From Krasilnikoviella flava (GTDB lineage Bacteria; Actinomycetota; Actinomycetes; Actinomycetales; Cellulomonadaceae): a stretch of 64,000 nt of DNA. The position numbers were made by a program, and so were the translations under genes. The notes below the pieces were generated by a model, which worked only from the letters and a program-made list of their open reading frames with translations, made no database searches and was not told where the DNA came from. This document shows, piece after piece, positions 44,331 through 54,956 of the stretch (positions are counted from its first letter, which is position 1; each line of letters opens with the position of its first letter). The stretch lies in contig NZ_FUZQ01000003.1 of assembly GCF_900167525.1 (NCBI RefSeq), positions 124,001 to 188,000 of the forward strand. The letters are read 5' to 3'.

Positions 44331-45311
44331 GTGCATCGTCGCCTCGTCGTCCCCGCGTCGCTCCGGCAGATCGCCGCCGCGCAGGAGGGGCTGGTGTCGT
44401 CCGAACAGTGCCATGAGCACGGGCTCACGAAACAGAACGCCGCCGCGCTGGTGGGACGCCAGGACTGGGGCCGCGTGGCTCGCGGGGTGTTCGACACCGG
44501 CGCGGCCGGCGGCACGACCGACCCCTTCGACGTCCCCCGACGACGGTCGGCACTCGTCGGCGTCCTCGCCCGTCCCGGCTCGGTCGCCACCGGGCTGTGC
44601 GCCCTCGTGTGGCAGGGCGTGCAAGGCGCGCCCGCACACATCGCACCGGAGGTGACGTTCCCCGATGGCTCCCCGCGGTCCGGCGGGCCAGGGCGGGTGC
44701 GTCGCGAGCGGCTGCGGCGATGGGTGGTCGTCGGAGGCCTCCCCTGCGTCCCGGCAGAGCTTGCGCTGGCACAGGCGGTCCCCGAGCTCGACCGAGGTCA
44801 CGCCGTCGCGCTGATGGACTCCGCCCGACACCGGCGAGTCGTCACGGAGGACGAGTTCCGCCGGGCCCGCGAGGCCGCGCGCGGTCGACGAGGGGCGGCG
44901 CGGGCGTCGCCCTGGTGGGACGAGTCGGACCCGCGGGCGGAGTCTCCGATCGAGACGGCGGCACGGCTCGCCTGCACGGACGCGAGCTACCCACCCGACG
45001 CCCTGCAGCTCGTGGTGCGGGACGCGCGGGGCCGGTTCTTGGCCCGTGTGGACCTGGCGTGGCTCCTGCCGGGCGGCCGGGTCCTTCTCCTGGAGCTCGA
45101 CGGACGCGACGCCCACACGACGCCGAAGGCCCTTTTCGGCGATCGGCGTCGGCAGAACGGGCTGACGAGCCACGGAGCCGTCCTGCTGCGGTTCACCGGA
45201 CGGGACGTCGCCCGAGGTGTGGTCGTCGACGAGGTGCGCCGAGTCCTGGCCGCCGCGGGCTGGTCCCCGCACCCCTGGCCCGCGGACCGGCCGTTCGTCC
45301 TGTCGACGTAG
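44331..45311 (+). CDS. AbiEi-like N-terminal domain protein with DUF559/Vsr-like C-terminal nuclease fold
   Basis: 326 residues. The N-terminal winged helix (LRQIAAAQEGLVSSEQCHEH) is like the AbiEi antitoxin domain. The C-terminal part resembles DUF559, a PD-(D/E)XK fold: ESPIETAARL, RVDLAWLLPGGRVLLLELDG, then a Lys/Arg-rich helix and AVLLRFTGRD. No partner toxin is adjacent. The start is a GTG at 44331, with no convincing ribosome site. It uses CGA and GCA codons more freely than its neighbours. Hairpins of one family flank it on both sides, and its TAG stop lies inside the second. Function unknown; it may be a mobile defence-type cargo gene. Confidence 0.75.
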   Translation: MHRRLVVPASLRQIAAAQEGLVSSEQCHEHGLTKQNAAALVGRQDWGRVARGVFDTGAAGGTTDPFDVPRRRSALVGVLARPGSVATGLCALVWQGVQGAPAHIAPEVTFPDGSPRSGGPGRVRRERLRRWVVVGGLPCVPAELALAQAVPELDRGHAVALMDSARHRRVVTEDEFRRAREAARGRRGAARASPWWDESDPRAESPIETAARLACTDASYPPDALQLVVRDARGRFLARVDLAWLLPGGRVLLLELDGRDAHTTPKALFGDRRRQNGLTSHGAVLLRFTGRDVARGVVVDEVRRVLAAAGWSPHPWPADRPFVLST

Positions 45312-45357
45312 CGGTGGGTCGTCGTGCCAGCATCGGACGACGACCCACCGCTACGTC
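45305..45357. repeat. long hairpin, copy 2, between convergent genes
   Basis: Arms 45305-45325 and 45337-45357 pair perfectly over 21 bases around an 11-base loop. The arm begins GACGTAGCGGTGGGTCGTCG, close to hairpin copy 1. The TAG stops of both convergent genes (45309-45311 and, on the minus strand, 45353-45351) are read from the two arms. It probably acts as a bidirectional terminator too. Confidence 0.85.
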
Positions 45358-46043
45358 AGGCTGCGGTGGTAGAAGACGACCGCCTGGACGCGGTCGCGCA
45401 GGTGCAGCTTGGACAGCACGTTGGAGACGTGCGTCTTGACGGTCGCCTCGCCGAGGAACAGCTCTCCGGCGATCTCGGCGTTCGACAGGCCCTGGCCCAC
45501 GAGCACCAGCACCTCGCGCTCCCTCGGGGTCAGCTGACCCAGCCGCCGGTCCGACGTCGCCCCGGCCGGCCGGACGTCGGCCACCGGCCGCTCCCCGGAG
45601 ACCATCCGCTCGATCACCCGACGCGTGACCTCCGGCGCGAGCAGCGCGTGCCCCTGGGCGACGGTGCGCACGGCGTCCACCAGCCGGTCGGCGTCGGAGT
45701 TCTTCAGCAGGAACCCGGACGCGCCGGCCCGCAGGGCGTCGTCCACGTACGCGTCGTCGTCGAACGTCGTGAGCACGAGCACCCGCGCAAGGTCCTCGGC
45801 GACGATGCGCCGGGTGGCCTCGATGCCGTCCATCACCGGCATCTGGACGTCCATGAGGACGACGTCGGGCCGCAGCGACCGCACCTGCTCCAGCGCCTGC
45901 GCGCCGTCGGCGGCCTCGCCCACCACCTCGACGTCGGGCTCGACGGACAGGATCATCGCGAACCCGGAGCGCACCAGCCGCTGGTCGTCGACGAGCAGCA
46001 CGCGCACGGGGGCGCCGCCCGGGGGTGCGTCGGGGCCGGTCAC
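45351..46043 (-). CDS. NarL/LuxR-family response regulator
   Basis: 230 residues. The receiver has VLLVDDQRLV, DVVLMDVQMP (phosphorylation Asp ~65) and FLLKNSD (Lys). The LuxR HTH at the C-terminus reads LTPREREVLVLVGQGLSNAE then VKTHVSNVLSKL. The start is a GTG at 46043 that overlaps the kinase stop as GTGA. Its stop codon lies in the arm of the hairpin at 45305-45357. It forms a two-component system with the gene upstream; targets are not evident. Confidence 0.9.
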   Translation of the reverse strand: MTGPDAPPGGAPVRVLLVDDQRLVRSGFAMILSVEPDVEVVGEAADGAQALEQVRSLRPDVVLMDVQMPVMDGIEATRRIVAEDLARVLVLTTFDDDAYVDDALRAGASGFLLKNSDADRLVDAVRTVAQGHALLAPEVTRRVIERMVSGERPVADVRPAGATSDRRLGQLTPREREVLVLVGQGLSNAEIAGELFLGEATVKTHVSNVLSKLHLRDRVQAVVFYHRSLT

Positions 46044-47422
46044 GGGCGTTCTTCGGGCAGGGGCAGGCGCACCCGCACACGGTAGCCGCCGGTGGCGCGC
46101 GGCCCGACGTCGGCGATCCCGCCGTGGGTCGCGACGCGCTCGCGCACGCCCACCAGGCCCAGGCCGGTGCCGGAGGAGCCGGGCCGCGGGCGGCCGTCGT
46201 CGAGCACCTCGACCTCGGCGAAGCCGTGCGGGAAGCGTTCCGCCGCGGGGTCGCCGCGGCGGACGGGCCGACGGTCCACGCGCACGACGACGCGCGCGGA
46301 CCGGGCGGTGGAGTGCTTGCGGACGTTGCTCAGGGCCTCCTGCGCGGTGCGGTAGAGGCTGAGGCCGAGCGGCGCGGGCACGGCGTCCAAGGCGCCGTCC
46401 TCCGCGACCACCCGCACCTCGACGTCCAGCCCGGCGTCGTCCGCGAGCGCCGGGACGTCGGCCAGCCCGGGCTCCGGCGCGCGCCCGCCCGGGGCGCTGC
46501 CGGCGGCGTCCTCGACCCCGCGCAGGGTGCCGAGCAGGCCGCGCATCTGCGCCACGGCCTCGCGCGACTCGCCCTCGATGGTGGCCAGCGGCGCGGCCGC
46601 GGTGGCCGGGTCGCCGGCGAGCATCCGCCGGGCGGCGGCGGCCTGGATGCCGATGACGGACACGTGGTGGGCGACGACGTCGTGCAGCTCGCGGGCGATG
46701 CGCAGCCGCTCGGTGACCACGGCCTGGCGCTGCAGCTCCGCGGTCTGCCGCTCGATGGTCGCGGCCTGCGCCTCGAGCTGCTCCCGCCGGCGCGCGCCGT
46801 GCCACATGAGCTGGCCTCCCACGACGGCCCCGTAGAAGTAGGCGAGGTTGATCAGCAGGTTGTACGCGGTGAACGCCACGCCCGGGTCGACCAGCCCGGG
46901 CCGCTCGTCGGCCAGCCCCATCTGCTCGACGATGCCGTCGATGCCCGCGCCGACGGCGAACTGCCAGGCCAGCCAGCCGAACATCGCCAGCAGCGCGGCG
47001 CCCACGACGAGCACCATCGCCTGCCGGTCGCGCGCCCACGCGACCGCGCTGAACAGCGCGACGAAGTAGACCACCTGCAGAGGCACGAGGATCGTCACCA
47101 TCGGGACGGTCAGCCCCACCACGAGGAAGTGCAGGTACACCACGGAGAGCACGACCAGGGGGAACCGCCGGCGCCACATGAGAGGTGCGGCGCCCGCGGC
47201 CGAGAGCAGGTAGAGCAGCCAGGTCGGGGCCGGCTCGTCCTCGAAGTACCCGATGCTGCGGGCGAGCTCGGCGCCCACCAGGGAGACGACGACGAACGCG
47301 GCGCCCAACCACAGGTCGTTGCGGTAGGCGCGGGCCGGGTCGGCGGGCACGCGCTCCCACCCGGAGTCGATCCCCCACCAGTCGGCGAGGCGGGCGGTCC
47401 ACCCGGCGGGTTGCTGCGGCAT
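46040..47422 (-). CDS. sensor histidine kinase (HisKA_3)
   Basis: 460 residues. About six membrane helices lie in residues ~40-215, then a coiled segment (REQLEAQAATIERQTAEL) and the phosphoacceptor box LRIARELHDVVAHHVSVIGI (~245). The ATPase domain has TAQEALSNVRKHS (N box) and GTGLGLVGVRERVA (G box). There is no extracytoplasmic sensor domain. The ATG at 47422 fits the start of the soluble N-terminus WTARLADWWGID, common in actinobacterial DesK-like kinases. Confidence 0.9.
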   Translation of the reverse strand: MPQQPAGWTARLADWWGIDSGWERVPADPARAYRNDLWLGAAFVVVSLVGAELARSIGYFEDEPAPTWLLYLLSAAGAAPLMWRRRFPLVVLSVVYLHFLVVGLTVPMVTILVPLQVVYFVALFSAVAWARDRQAMVLVVGAALLAMFGWLAWQFAVGAGIDGIVEQMGLADERPGLVDPGVAFTAYNLLINLAYFYGAVVGGQLMWHGARRREQLEAQAATIERQTAELQRQAVVTERLRIARELHDVVAHHVSVIGIQAAAARRMLAGDPATAAAPLATIEGESREAVAQMRGLLGTLRGVEDAAGSAPGGRAPEPGLADVPALADDAGLDVEVRVVAEDGALDAVPAPLGLSLYRTAQEALSNVRKHSTARSARVVVRVDRRPVRRGDPAAERFPHGFAEVEVLDDGRPRPGSSGTGLGLVGVRERVATHGGIADVGPRATGGYRVRVRLPLPEERP

Positions 47423-47484
47423 CCGGCCAGCCTAGGGAGCACCACCGGGTGGGCGCCTCCGCCGTGAGGTGGAAGGGTGGGCCC

Positions 47485-48348
47485 ATGAGCATCCCCACAC
47501 CGGCGGACACGTTCTGGATCTGCCGCACCTGCGCCGTCGAGCACGCCGACCGACCGGACGTCTGCGCGATCTGCGCCGACGAGCGCCAGTGGGTGCCCGC
47601 CACGGGTCAGGAGTGGACCACCCTGGCCGAGCTGACCGCGGAGGGCCTCGCCGTCGAGGTCGCCGAGCTCGAGCCCGACCTGCTGGCCCTGCACGCCGCC
47701 CCGCAGGTCGGCATCGGGCAGCAGGCGAAGGTGGTGCGCACCCCCGCGGGCGCGCTGCTGTGGGACCCGCTCGGTTTCGTCGACGACGCCGGGGTCGCGG
47801 CCGTCGTGTCCGCCGCCGGCGGCGGGGACGTGGTGGTCGCGGCCAGCCACCCGCACATGTTCGGCGTGCAGGTGGAGTGGAGCCGGCTGCTGGCGGAGGC
47901 CACCGGCCGCGACGTGCCCGTGCTGGTCAGCGAGGCGGACGCCGGCTGGGTCGCGCGCCCCGACGCCGTGATCGAGACGTGGTCGCCCGGCGCGGACGGT
48001 GAGCGCGAGGTGCTGCCCGGCGTGGTGCTCAGCCAGCCGGGCGGGCACTTCCCCGGCTCGACGGTGGTGCACTGGACCGGCGCCGACGGGCGCGGGGTGC
48101 TGCTCTCCGGCGACACGATCTTCGCCAACCCGGACCGCACGGCGAGCTTCATGCGCAGCTACCCCAACCGCATCCCGCTGTCCGGGGCGGTCGTCACGCG
48201 CGTCGCCGAGCACGTGGCCCGCCGGCCCTTCGACCGGCTCTACAACAACTTCGACGGCGTGATCCCGGCCGACGCCAGGGAGGTCGTGCTGCGTTCCGCC
48301 GAGCGGCACGCCGCCTGGGCGCGCGGCGACTTCGACCACCTGACCTGA
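47485..48348 (+). CDS. metallo-beta-lactamase-fold protein with N-terminal zinc ribbon
   Basis: 287 residues. Residues ~11-35 form CRTCAVEHADRPDVCAICAD, a CxxC...CxxC ribbon. The MBL core is altered: the usual HxHxDH is SHPHMFG (~residues 130-136), while GGHFPGS and LSGDTIFA keep the later His and Asp. Families with this SHPH pattern are known among uncharacterised MBL proteins. The ATG at 47485 follows GGAAGGG. It is divergent from the two-component operon and convergent, with three bases to spare, on the YibE/F gene. Confidence 0.82.
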   Translation: MSIPTPADTFWICRTCAVEHADRPDVCAICADERQWVPATGQEWTTLAELTAEGLAVEVAELEPDLLALHAAPQVGIGQQAKVVRTPAGALLWDPLGFVDDAGVAAVVSAAGGGDVVVAASHPHMFGVQVEWSRLLAEATGRDVPVLVSEADAGWVARPDAVIETWSPGADGEREVLPGVVLSQPGGHFPGSTVVHWTGADGRGVLLSGDTIFANPDRTASFMRSYPNRIPLSGAVVTRVAEHVARRPFDRLYNNFDGVIPADAREVVLRSAERHAAWARGDFDHLT

Positions 48349-48351
48349 GGC

Positions 48352-49644
48352 TCAGCGGGACGCGGCGCGCTCCGGGCCCGGCGCGGTGCCCGCGCCCGTG
48401 GTCGGCGCCGGTGCGGCGCCCGGGACGACGACCGCCGCGATCGCCGTCGTGATCGGGATGGCGAGGACCAGCCCGATGGAGCCCACGAGCGTCCGCACGA
48501 TCTCCTCCGCGATCTCCCCCGAGGTGAGCGCCGTCGTCGGGGACTGGTCCAGGAGCCACACGGTGAGCAGCAGCGGCAGGGCGGCCCCCACGTAGGCGAA
48601 CGCGATCGTGTACACGGTGGACGCGATGTGGTCGCGACCGATCCGCATGGCCCGCGCGAACAGGGCGCGCCGCGGGGCGAGGGGCGCCAGCGCCCGGAGC
48701 TCCCACACGGCCGACGCCTGGGTGATGGTGACGTCGTTGAGCACGCCCATCCCGGCGAGCACGAGCCCGCACAGCGCGATGCCCTGCAGGTCCACGCCCG
48801 GCGCCATCGACGGCAGCGTCTGCGCGGTCTCCGACGTCGCACCCGTGATGTTCGAGGCGCCCGTGGCCCACGTGCCGATCGCGGCCGTGAGCGCGAGCCC
48901 TGCCAGCGTGCCCAGCAGCGCCACCGACGTCCGCGTCGTCAGGCCGTGCGCCAGGTAGAGGACCACCAGCATCACCGCCGAGGACGTCACGAGAGCCACG
49001 GCCATGGCGTCCTTGCCCGCCAGCAGGGCCGGGAAGGTGAAGCCGAGGAAGACGGCGAAGGCGAGCCCGAGCCCGGCCAACGCCGCCAGCCCCCGCCATC
49101 GCGCCACCAGGAGGACGACCAGCACGTACGCGCCGGCGAGCAGGGCGAGGGGCAGCTCCCGCTGGTGCTCCATGAAGACGTAGGGGGCCGCCACCTCCCC
49201 CTGGAGGTCGGCGATGAGCAGCGCCACCAGGCCGTCGCCCGTCTCGAACTCGAACCGCGGGTCGACCTGCATCCGCGACGCGCCGCCGCCGGGCAGCTCG
49301 ATCGGCACCGTCATCTCGCCGGACTCGTCCTCGCCGGGCGGCCCCGCCACCGTCACCTCGACGAAGGCGCTCCCGTCGACCACGACGGGGATGCGGTCGG
49401 GCACCTCGCCCGCCTTCGGCCAGAGCATCCACAGCCCGAGCGCGGTCGCGACGATCGCGGGCAGCACGAGGCAGGCGATGACCACCCGCGTGCGACGCGG
49501 GGCGGGCGCGACGGCGCCGCCGTGCGCGTGTCCGTGCGAGTGTCCGTGGGAATGACCGTGTGGACGGCCGTCGTGACGGCCGTCGCCCGGGTCGTCGGCG
49601 TGCGCCGGGGCAGGGCTGACGTCGGACCTCGGGGCAGGCGTCAT
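48352..49644 (-). CDS. YibE/F-family membrane protein with His-rich N-terminus
   Basis: 430 residues. A soluble N-terminus with HGHSHGHSHGHAHG (~residues 29-42) precedes a first helix (~55), a ~90-residue extracytoplasmic part and six or seven further helices. MGVLNDVTITQASAVWEL and FARAMRIGRDHIASTVYTI are the signature segments of YibE/F. The His-rich stretch suggests metal binding, but the family has no proven function. The ATG at 49644 places the His run near the N-terminus. Confidence 0.85.
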   Translation of the reverse strand: MTPAPRSDVSPAPAHADDPGDGRHDGRPHGHSHGHSHGHAHGGAVAPAPRRTRVVIACLVLPAIVATALGLWMLWPKAGEVPDRIPVVVDGSAFVEVTVAGPPGEDESGEMTVPIELPGGGASRMQVDPRFEFETGDGLVALLIADLQGEVAAPYVFMEHQRELPLALLAGAYVLVVLLVARWRGLAALAGLGLAFAVFLGFTFPALLAGKDAMAVALVTSSAVMLVVLYLAHGLTTRTSVALLGTLAGLALTAAIGTWATGASNITGATSETAQTLPSMAPGVDLQGIALCGLVLAGMGVLNDVTITQASAVWELRALAPLAPRRALFARAMRIGRDHIASTVYTIAFAYVGAALPLLLTVWLLDQSPTTALTSGEIAEEIVRTLVGSIGLVLAIPITTAIAAVVVPGAAPAPTTGAGTAPGPERAASR

Positions 49645-49695
49645 GCGCGGATCCTCACACGCGGGCCGGCAGTTTCCCGGACGTACACTCCCGGG

Positions 49696-50718
49696 GTGAA
49701 CCAGACGCCGGATCCCCCCGCCGGATCTGGGTCCGGGCGGGCGCTCGGGGTGGCGCTCGCGATCGTCGCAGGGTTCGCCGCCGCGCTGCAGAGCCGCGTC
49801 AACGGCACGCTCGCCACCGAGACGGGCACCGCGTTCGGCACGGCCGCCCTGTCGTTCGGGTCCGGGCTCGTGCTGCTCACGCTCGTGCTCCCCTTCTCCC
49901 GCACCGGGCGGTCCGCGCTCGCGCAGGTCGCGGCCGGCCTGCGCCGCGGCGGCGGCGCGGGCGGCCTGCGCTGGTGGGAGTGCCTGGGCGGTCTCGGCGG
50001 GGCGTTCTACGTGATGTCGCAGGGCCTGACGGTCGACGCGCTGGGCGTGGCGGTGTTCACCATCGCGCTCGTCGCCGGGCAGTCGGTGAGCTCGCTCGTC
50101 ATCGACCGGATGGGGCTCGCGCCCGGCGGCGTGCGCCTGGTCACCGTGGGCCGCGCGCTGGGACCGGTGCTCACCCTGGTCGCCGTGGTCGTGGTCTCCG
50201 GCGCGGGCGCGACCACGGCCGCACTCGGCCTGGCGCTGTTCCCCCTCGTGGCGGGCGTGCTCCAGTCGTTCCAGCAGGCGCTCAACGGGCGGGTGCGCGC
50301 GGCCGTGCGCCCCGCCGACAGCACGGCCGGCGGGCGCGACGGCGGCGTGCTGGCCGCGACGTTCGTCAGCTTCCTCGTCGGAACGGCGGCGCTGCTCGTC
50401 GTCTTCGGGGTGTCCATCGCCGTCGACGGCCCGCCCACCGGCGCGCTGCCCACCCGACTTCCCGCCGACCTGCTGCTCTACTCCGGCGGCCTGCTCGGCA
50501 TCGTCTTCATCGCCCTGCAGGCGGCGGTCGTGCAGCGCATCGGCGTGCTGCTGCTCGGGCTCGGCATGATCGCCGGCCAGGTGGTCGGCGCGCTGGTGCT
50601 CGACGTCGTTTCCCCCGCCGTCGGCCCGCCCGGCGCCGCGACCTACGTCGGCGCCGCGCTCACCCTGGTCGCCGTCGCCGTCCCCCTCGTCGAGGGCGCG
50701 CTGCGCCGCCACGCCTGA
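49696..50718 (+). CDS. DMT-superfamily transporter, YdcZ/DUF606 duplicated type
   Basis: 340 residues, ten hydrophobic segments in two halves. Each half opens with a DUF606-like unit (VAGFAAALQSRVNGTLATET; FPLVAGVLQSFQQALNGRVR). Proteins of this family are small-molecule exporters in the drug/metabolite superfamily; few have known substrates. The start is a GTG at 49696. It is divergent from the YibE/F gene across 51 bases, so the two share a very short promoter region. Confidence 0.85.
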   Translation: MNQTPDPPAGSGSGRALGVALAIVAGFAAALQSRVNGTLATETGTAFGTAALSFGSGLVLLTLVLPFSRTGRSALAQVAAGLRRGGGAGGLRWWECLGGLGGAFYVMSQGLTVDALGVAVFTIALVAGQSVSSLVIDRMGLAPGGVRLVTVGRALGPVLTLVAVVVVSGAGATTAALGLALFPLVAGVLQSFQQALNGRVRAAVRPADSTAGGRDGGVLAATFVSFLVGTAALLVVFGVSIAVDGPPTGALPTRLPADLLLYSGGLLGIVFIALQAAVVQRIGVLLLGLGMIAGQVVGALVLDVVSPAVGPPGAATYVGAALTLVAVAVPLVEGALRRHA

Positions 50719-50917
50719 CCTGCGGAGACGTCGTGGTCCGGCGCATCGGACGCCGCGACCGGAAGGTTGCGGCGCCGAAACCGCTGCGTTGCAAGGAATG
50801 TTCGCCCCGAGCACGAATCGGTAACGATTCTTCCGCCCGGGGGGATGTGGTCTGGAGCACCCTCGGGGCACGGATAGCCTCGCCGCACCGACCTTCGCCC
50901 AGAGAGCCCCGACGAAC
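50719..50917. other. intergenic region upstream of the oligopeptide importer
   Basis: 199 bases without a gene. It contains the dyad GAATCG-GTAA-CGATTC at 50815-50830, which could be an operator, and a possible -10 TAGCCT near 50876. No -35 at proper spacing and no riboswitch fold is recognised. Confidence 0.4.
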
Positions 50918-51901
50918 TTGACCCGATATCTGCTGCGCCGCACCACAGGCTGGTTGCTCATGGTGGTGGCCGTCACGAACCTGACGTACTTCCTCGCCTG
51001 GGCGTACCTCGATCCCCGCAGCAACTACGTGGGCCGGCGCCCACCGTTGAGCGAACAGCAGATCGTCAACCTGCTCGAGCCGCGCAACCTCGACGACGGG
51101 ACTCCGCTCCTCGTCCGGTGGTGGAACTGGTTCAGCGGGGTCCTCTTCCGCTGGGACTGGGGCGTGAGCCCCACCGGGCAGTCGGTCAACGACCAGGTGG
51201 CCTACCGGATGTGGATCTCGGCCGAGCTGATGCTCGGTGCGACGATCCTGCTCACGCTGATCGGGATCGCGCTGGGCGTCTACAGCGCGTCGCGACAGTA
51301 CCGGGTCGGTGACCGGGTCGCGCAGGGCACGTCCATCATCACGATGAACATCCCGATCGTCGTCGCGGCGCTGGGGCTCGTGCTCCTCGCGATCGCGTTC
51401 AACGGCGCGGTCGGAACCACCGTCTTCTACGTCACCGGAGCGTCGAGTCCCGGCGTGAGCGGGTTCTTCCCCACGCTGGTCGACACCATCCAGCACCTCA
51501 CGTTGCCGACGCTCGCGCTGGTCATCGTCGGCTACGCGCAGTACCACTTCCTGCAGCGCTCGCTGCTGCTCGACAACATCAAGTCCGACTACGTGCGCAT
51601 GGCGCGGGCCAAGGGCCTGACCAAGCAGCAGGCGATCCGCAAGCACGCGCTGCGCACGTCACTGATCCCCGTCACGACCCAGGTCGCCTTCTCGATCCCC
51701 GGCATCTTCACCGGTGCCGTGCTGACCGAGTCGATCTTCGCCTGGAAGGGCATGGGTCAGTACTTCATCGAGACGATCTCCAAGAACGACATCAACGGCG
51801 TGGTCGCGGTGGCGGCGTTCGGCGCGGTGATGACCGCGATCGGCGCGATCCTCGCGGACATCGCGGTCGTCGTCCTCGACCCCCGAGTGCGGGTGAGCTG
51901 A
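50918..51901 (+). CDS. oligopeptide-type ABC importer permease (DppB/OppB type)
   Basis: 327 residues, six helices. The signature near the C-terminal side, VRMARAKGLTKQQAIRKHALR, is the EAA-type loop of DppB-like permeases. LTYFLAWAYLDPRSNYV follows the first helix. The only reasonable start is a TTG at 50918, with weak AGAGAG upstream, which suggests modest translation of the first gene. The region ahead of it holds the only visible promoter area for the five-kilobase operon. Confidence 0.92.
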   Translation: MTRYLLRRTTGWLLMVVAVTNLTYFLAWAYLDPRSNYVGRRPPLSEQQIVNLLEPRNLDDGTPLLVRWWNWFSGVLFRWDWGVSPTGQSVNDQVAYRMWISAELMLGATILLTLIGIALGVYSASRQYRVGDRVAQGTSIITMNIPIVVAALGLVLLAIAFNGAVGTTVFYVTGASSPGVSGFFPTLVDTIQHLTLPTLALVIVGYAQYHFLQRSLLLDNIKSDYVRMARAKGLTKQQAIRKHALRTSLIPVTTQVAFSIPGIFTGAVLTESIFAWKGMGQYFIETISKNDINGVVAVAAFGAVMTAIGAILADIAVVVLDPRVRVS

Positions 51902-51902
51902 C

Positions 51903-52834
51903 ATGGCAACCGATCCCTCCATGGTCGACCCCCTCGCCGAGGCGGAGACCGCGCCGCCGGTCGTCGAGCCCGGCCAGCGCAAGCGTCTCTCCAAGTGGCG
52001 GCTGTACGGGCGCCGTTTCACGCGCAACCGCCCCGCGGTCGGCGGCGTCGTGATCTTCGTGCTCCTCGTCCTGTTCGCCCTGTTCGGCCCGCTCTTCGCG
52101 AAGTACGACCACGTCGAGCTGGACTTCCTGGCGTTGTCCGACCCGCCGAGCCCCGAGCACTGGTTCGGCACCAACAACGCCGGCAACGACCTCTACGCGA
52201 TGGTCGTGGTGGGCCTGCAGCGCTCCCTGCTCATCGCCGTCGTCGTGGCCACCGGCACGACGATCCTGTCCGCCGTCATCGGCACGGCGGCCGCCTACTT
52301 CGGCGGCCGCATCGAGCGGGTCGCGCTGTTCGTCATCCACTTCCTCATGGTGGCGCCCACGTTCCTGCTGCTCGCGATGATGTCCAACAGCTCCGGCGGC
52401 GACTGGAAGGTCATCGCCCTCGTCCTCATCCTCGTCAGCTGGTTCTTCCAGGCCCGCACCATCTGGACGCTGTCCCTCTCGCTGCGCGAGCGGGAGTTCG
52501 TGCACGCAGCGCGCTACATGGGGGTGCCCGGGCTGCGGATCGTCTTCCGCCACCTCATCCCCAACATCGGGTCGCTGCTTGTCATCAACTTCACGCTCGG
52601 CGTCGTCGGCGCCGTCATGGCCGAGACGGGCCTCTCCTTCCTCGGCTTCGGCGTGAAGCTGCCCGACGTCTCGCTCGGGTCCCTCATCGGCATCGGGGCC
52701 TCGAGCATCTCGAGCTCGCCGTGGATGTTCTACTTCCCCGCCGCCGCCCTGACGCTGCTGACGGTCTCGATGGCGCTCATCGCCGACGGCCTGCGGGACG
52801 CCCTCGATCCCACCTCCGCTGCGGGAGGCCGCGC

Positions 52835-52838
<4 letters not shown>
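51903..52838 (+). CDS. oligopeptide-type ABC importer permease (DppC/OppC type)
   Basis: 311 residues. An N-terminal OppC_N segment (KWRLYGRRFTRNRPAVGGVV) precedes the first helix. DPPSPEHWFGTNNAGNDLYA is the conserved extracytoplasmic stretch of DppC proteins, and FVHAARYMGVPGLRIVFRHL is the EAA loop. The start follows the DppB stop by one base. With its partner it forms the membrane part of a peptide or related importer. Confidence 0.93.
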
Positions 52839-54889
<2,051 letters not shown>

Positions 54890-54956
54890 CCACGTTCCCC
54901 ATCCATCACTCACCCCACCATCGAGTCAGCGCCCCCGAGGCGCGAAAGGAGCCCCT

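Noticed and set aside
50815-50830. GAATCG-GTAA-CGATTC dyad as a named operator
   Set aside because: Single short dyad, no linked regulator gene and no promoter boxes at fitting distance.
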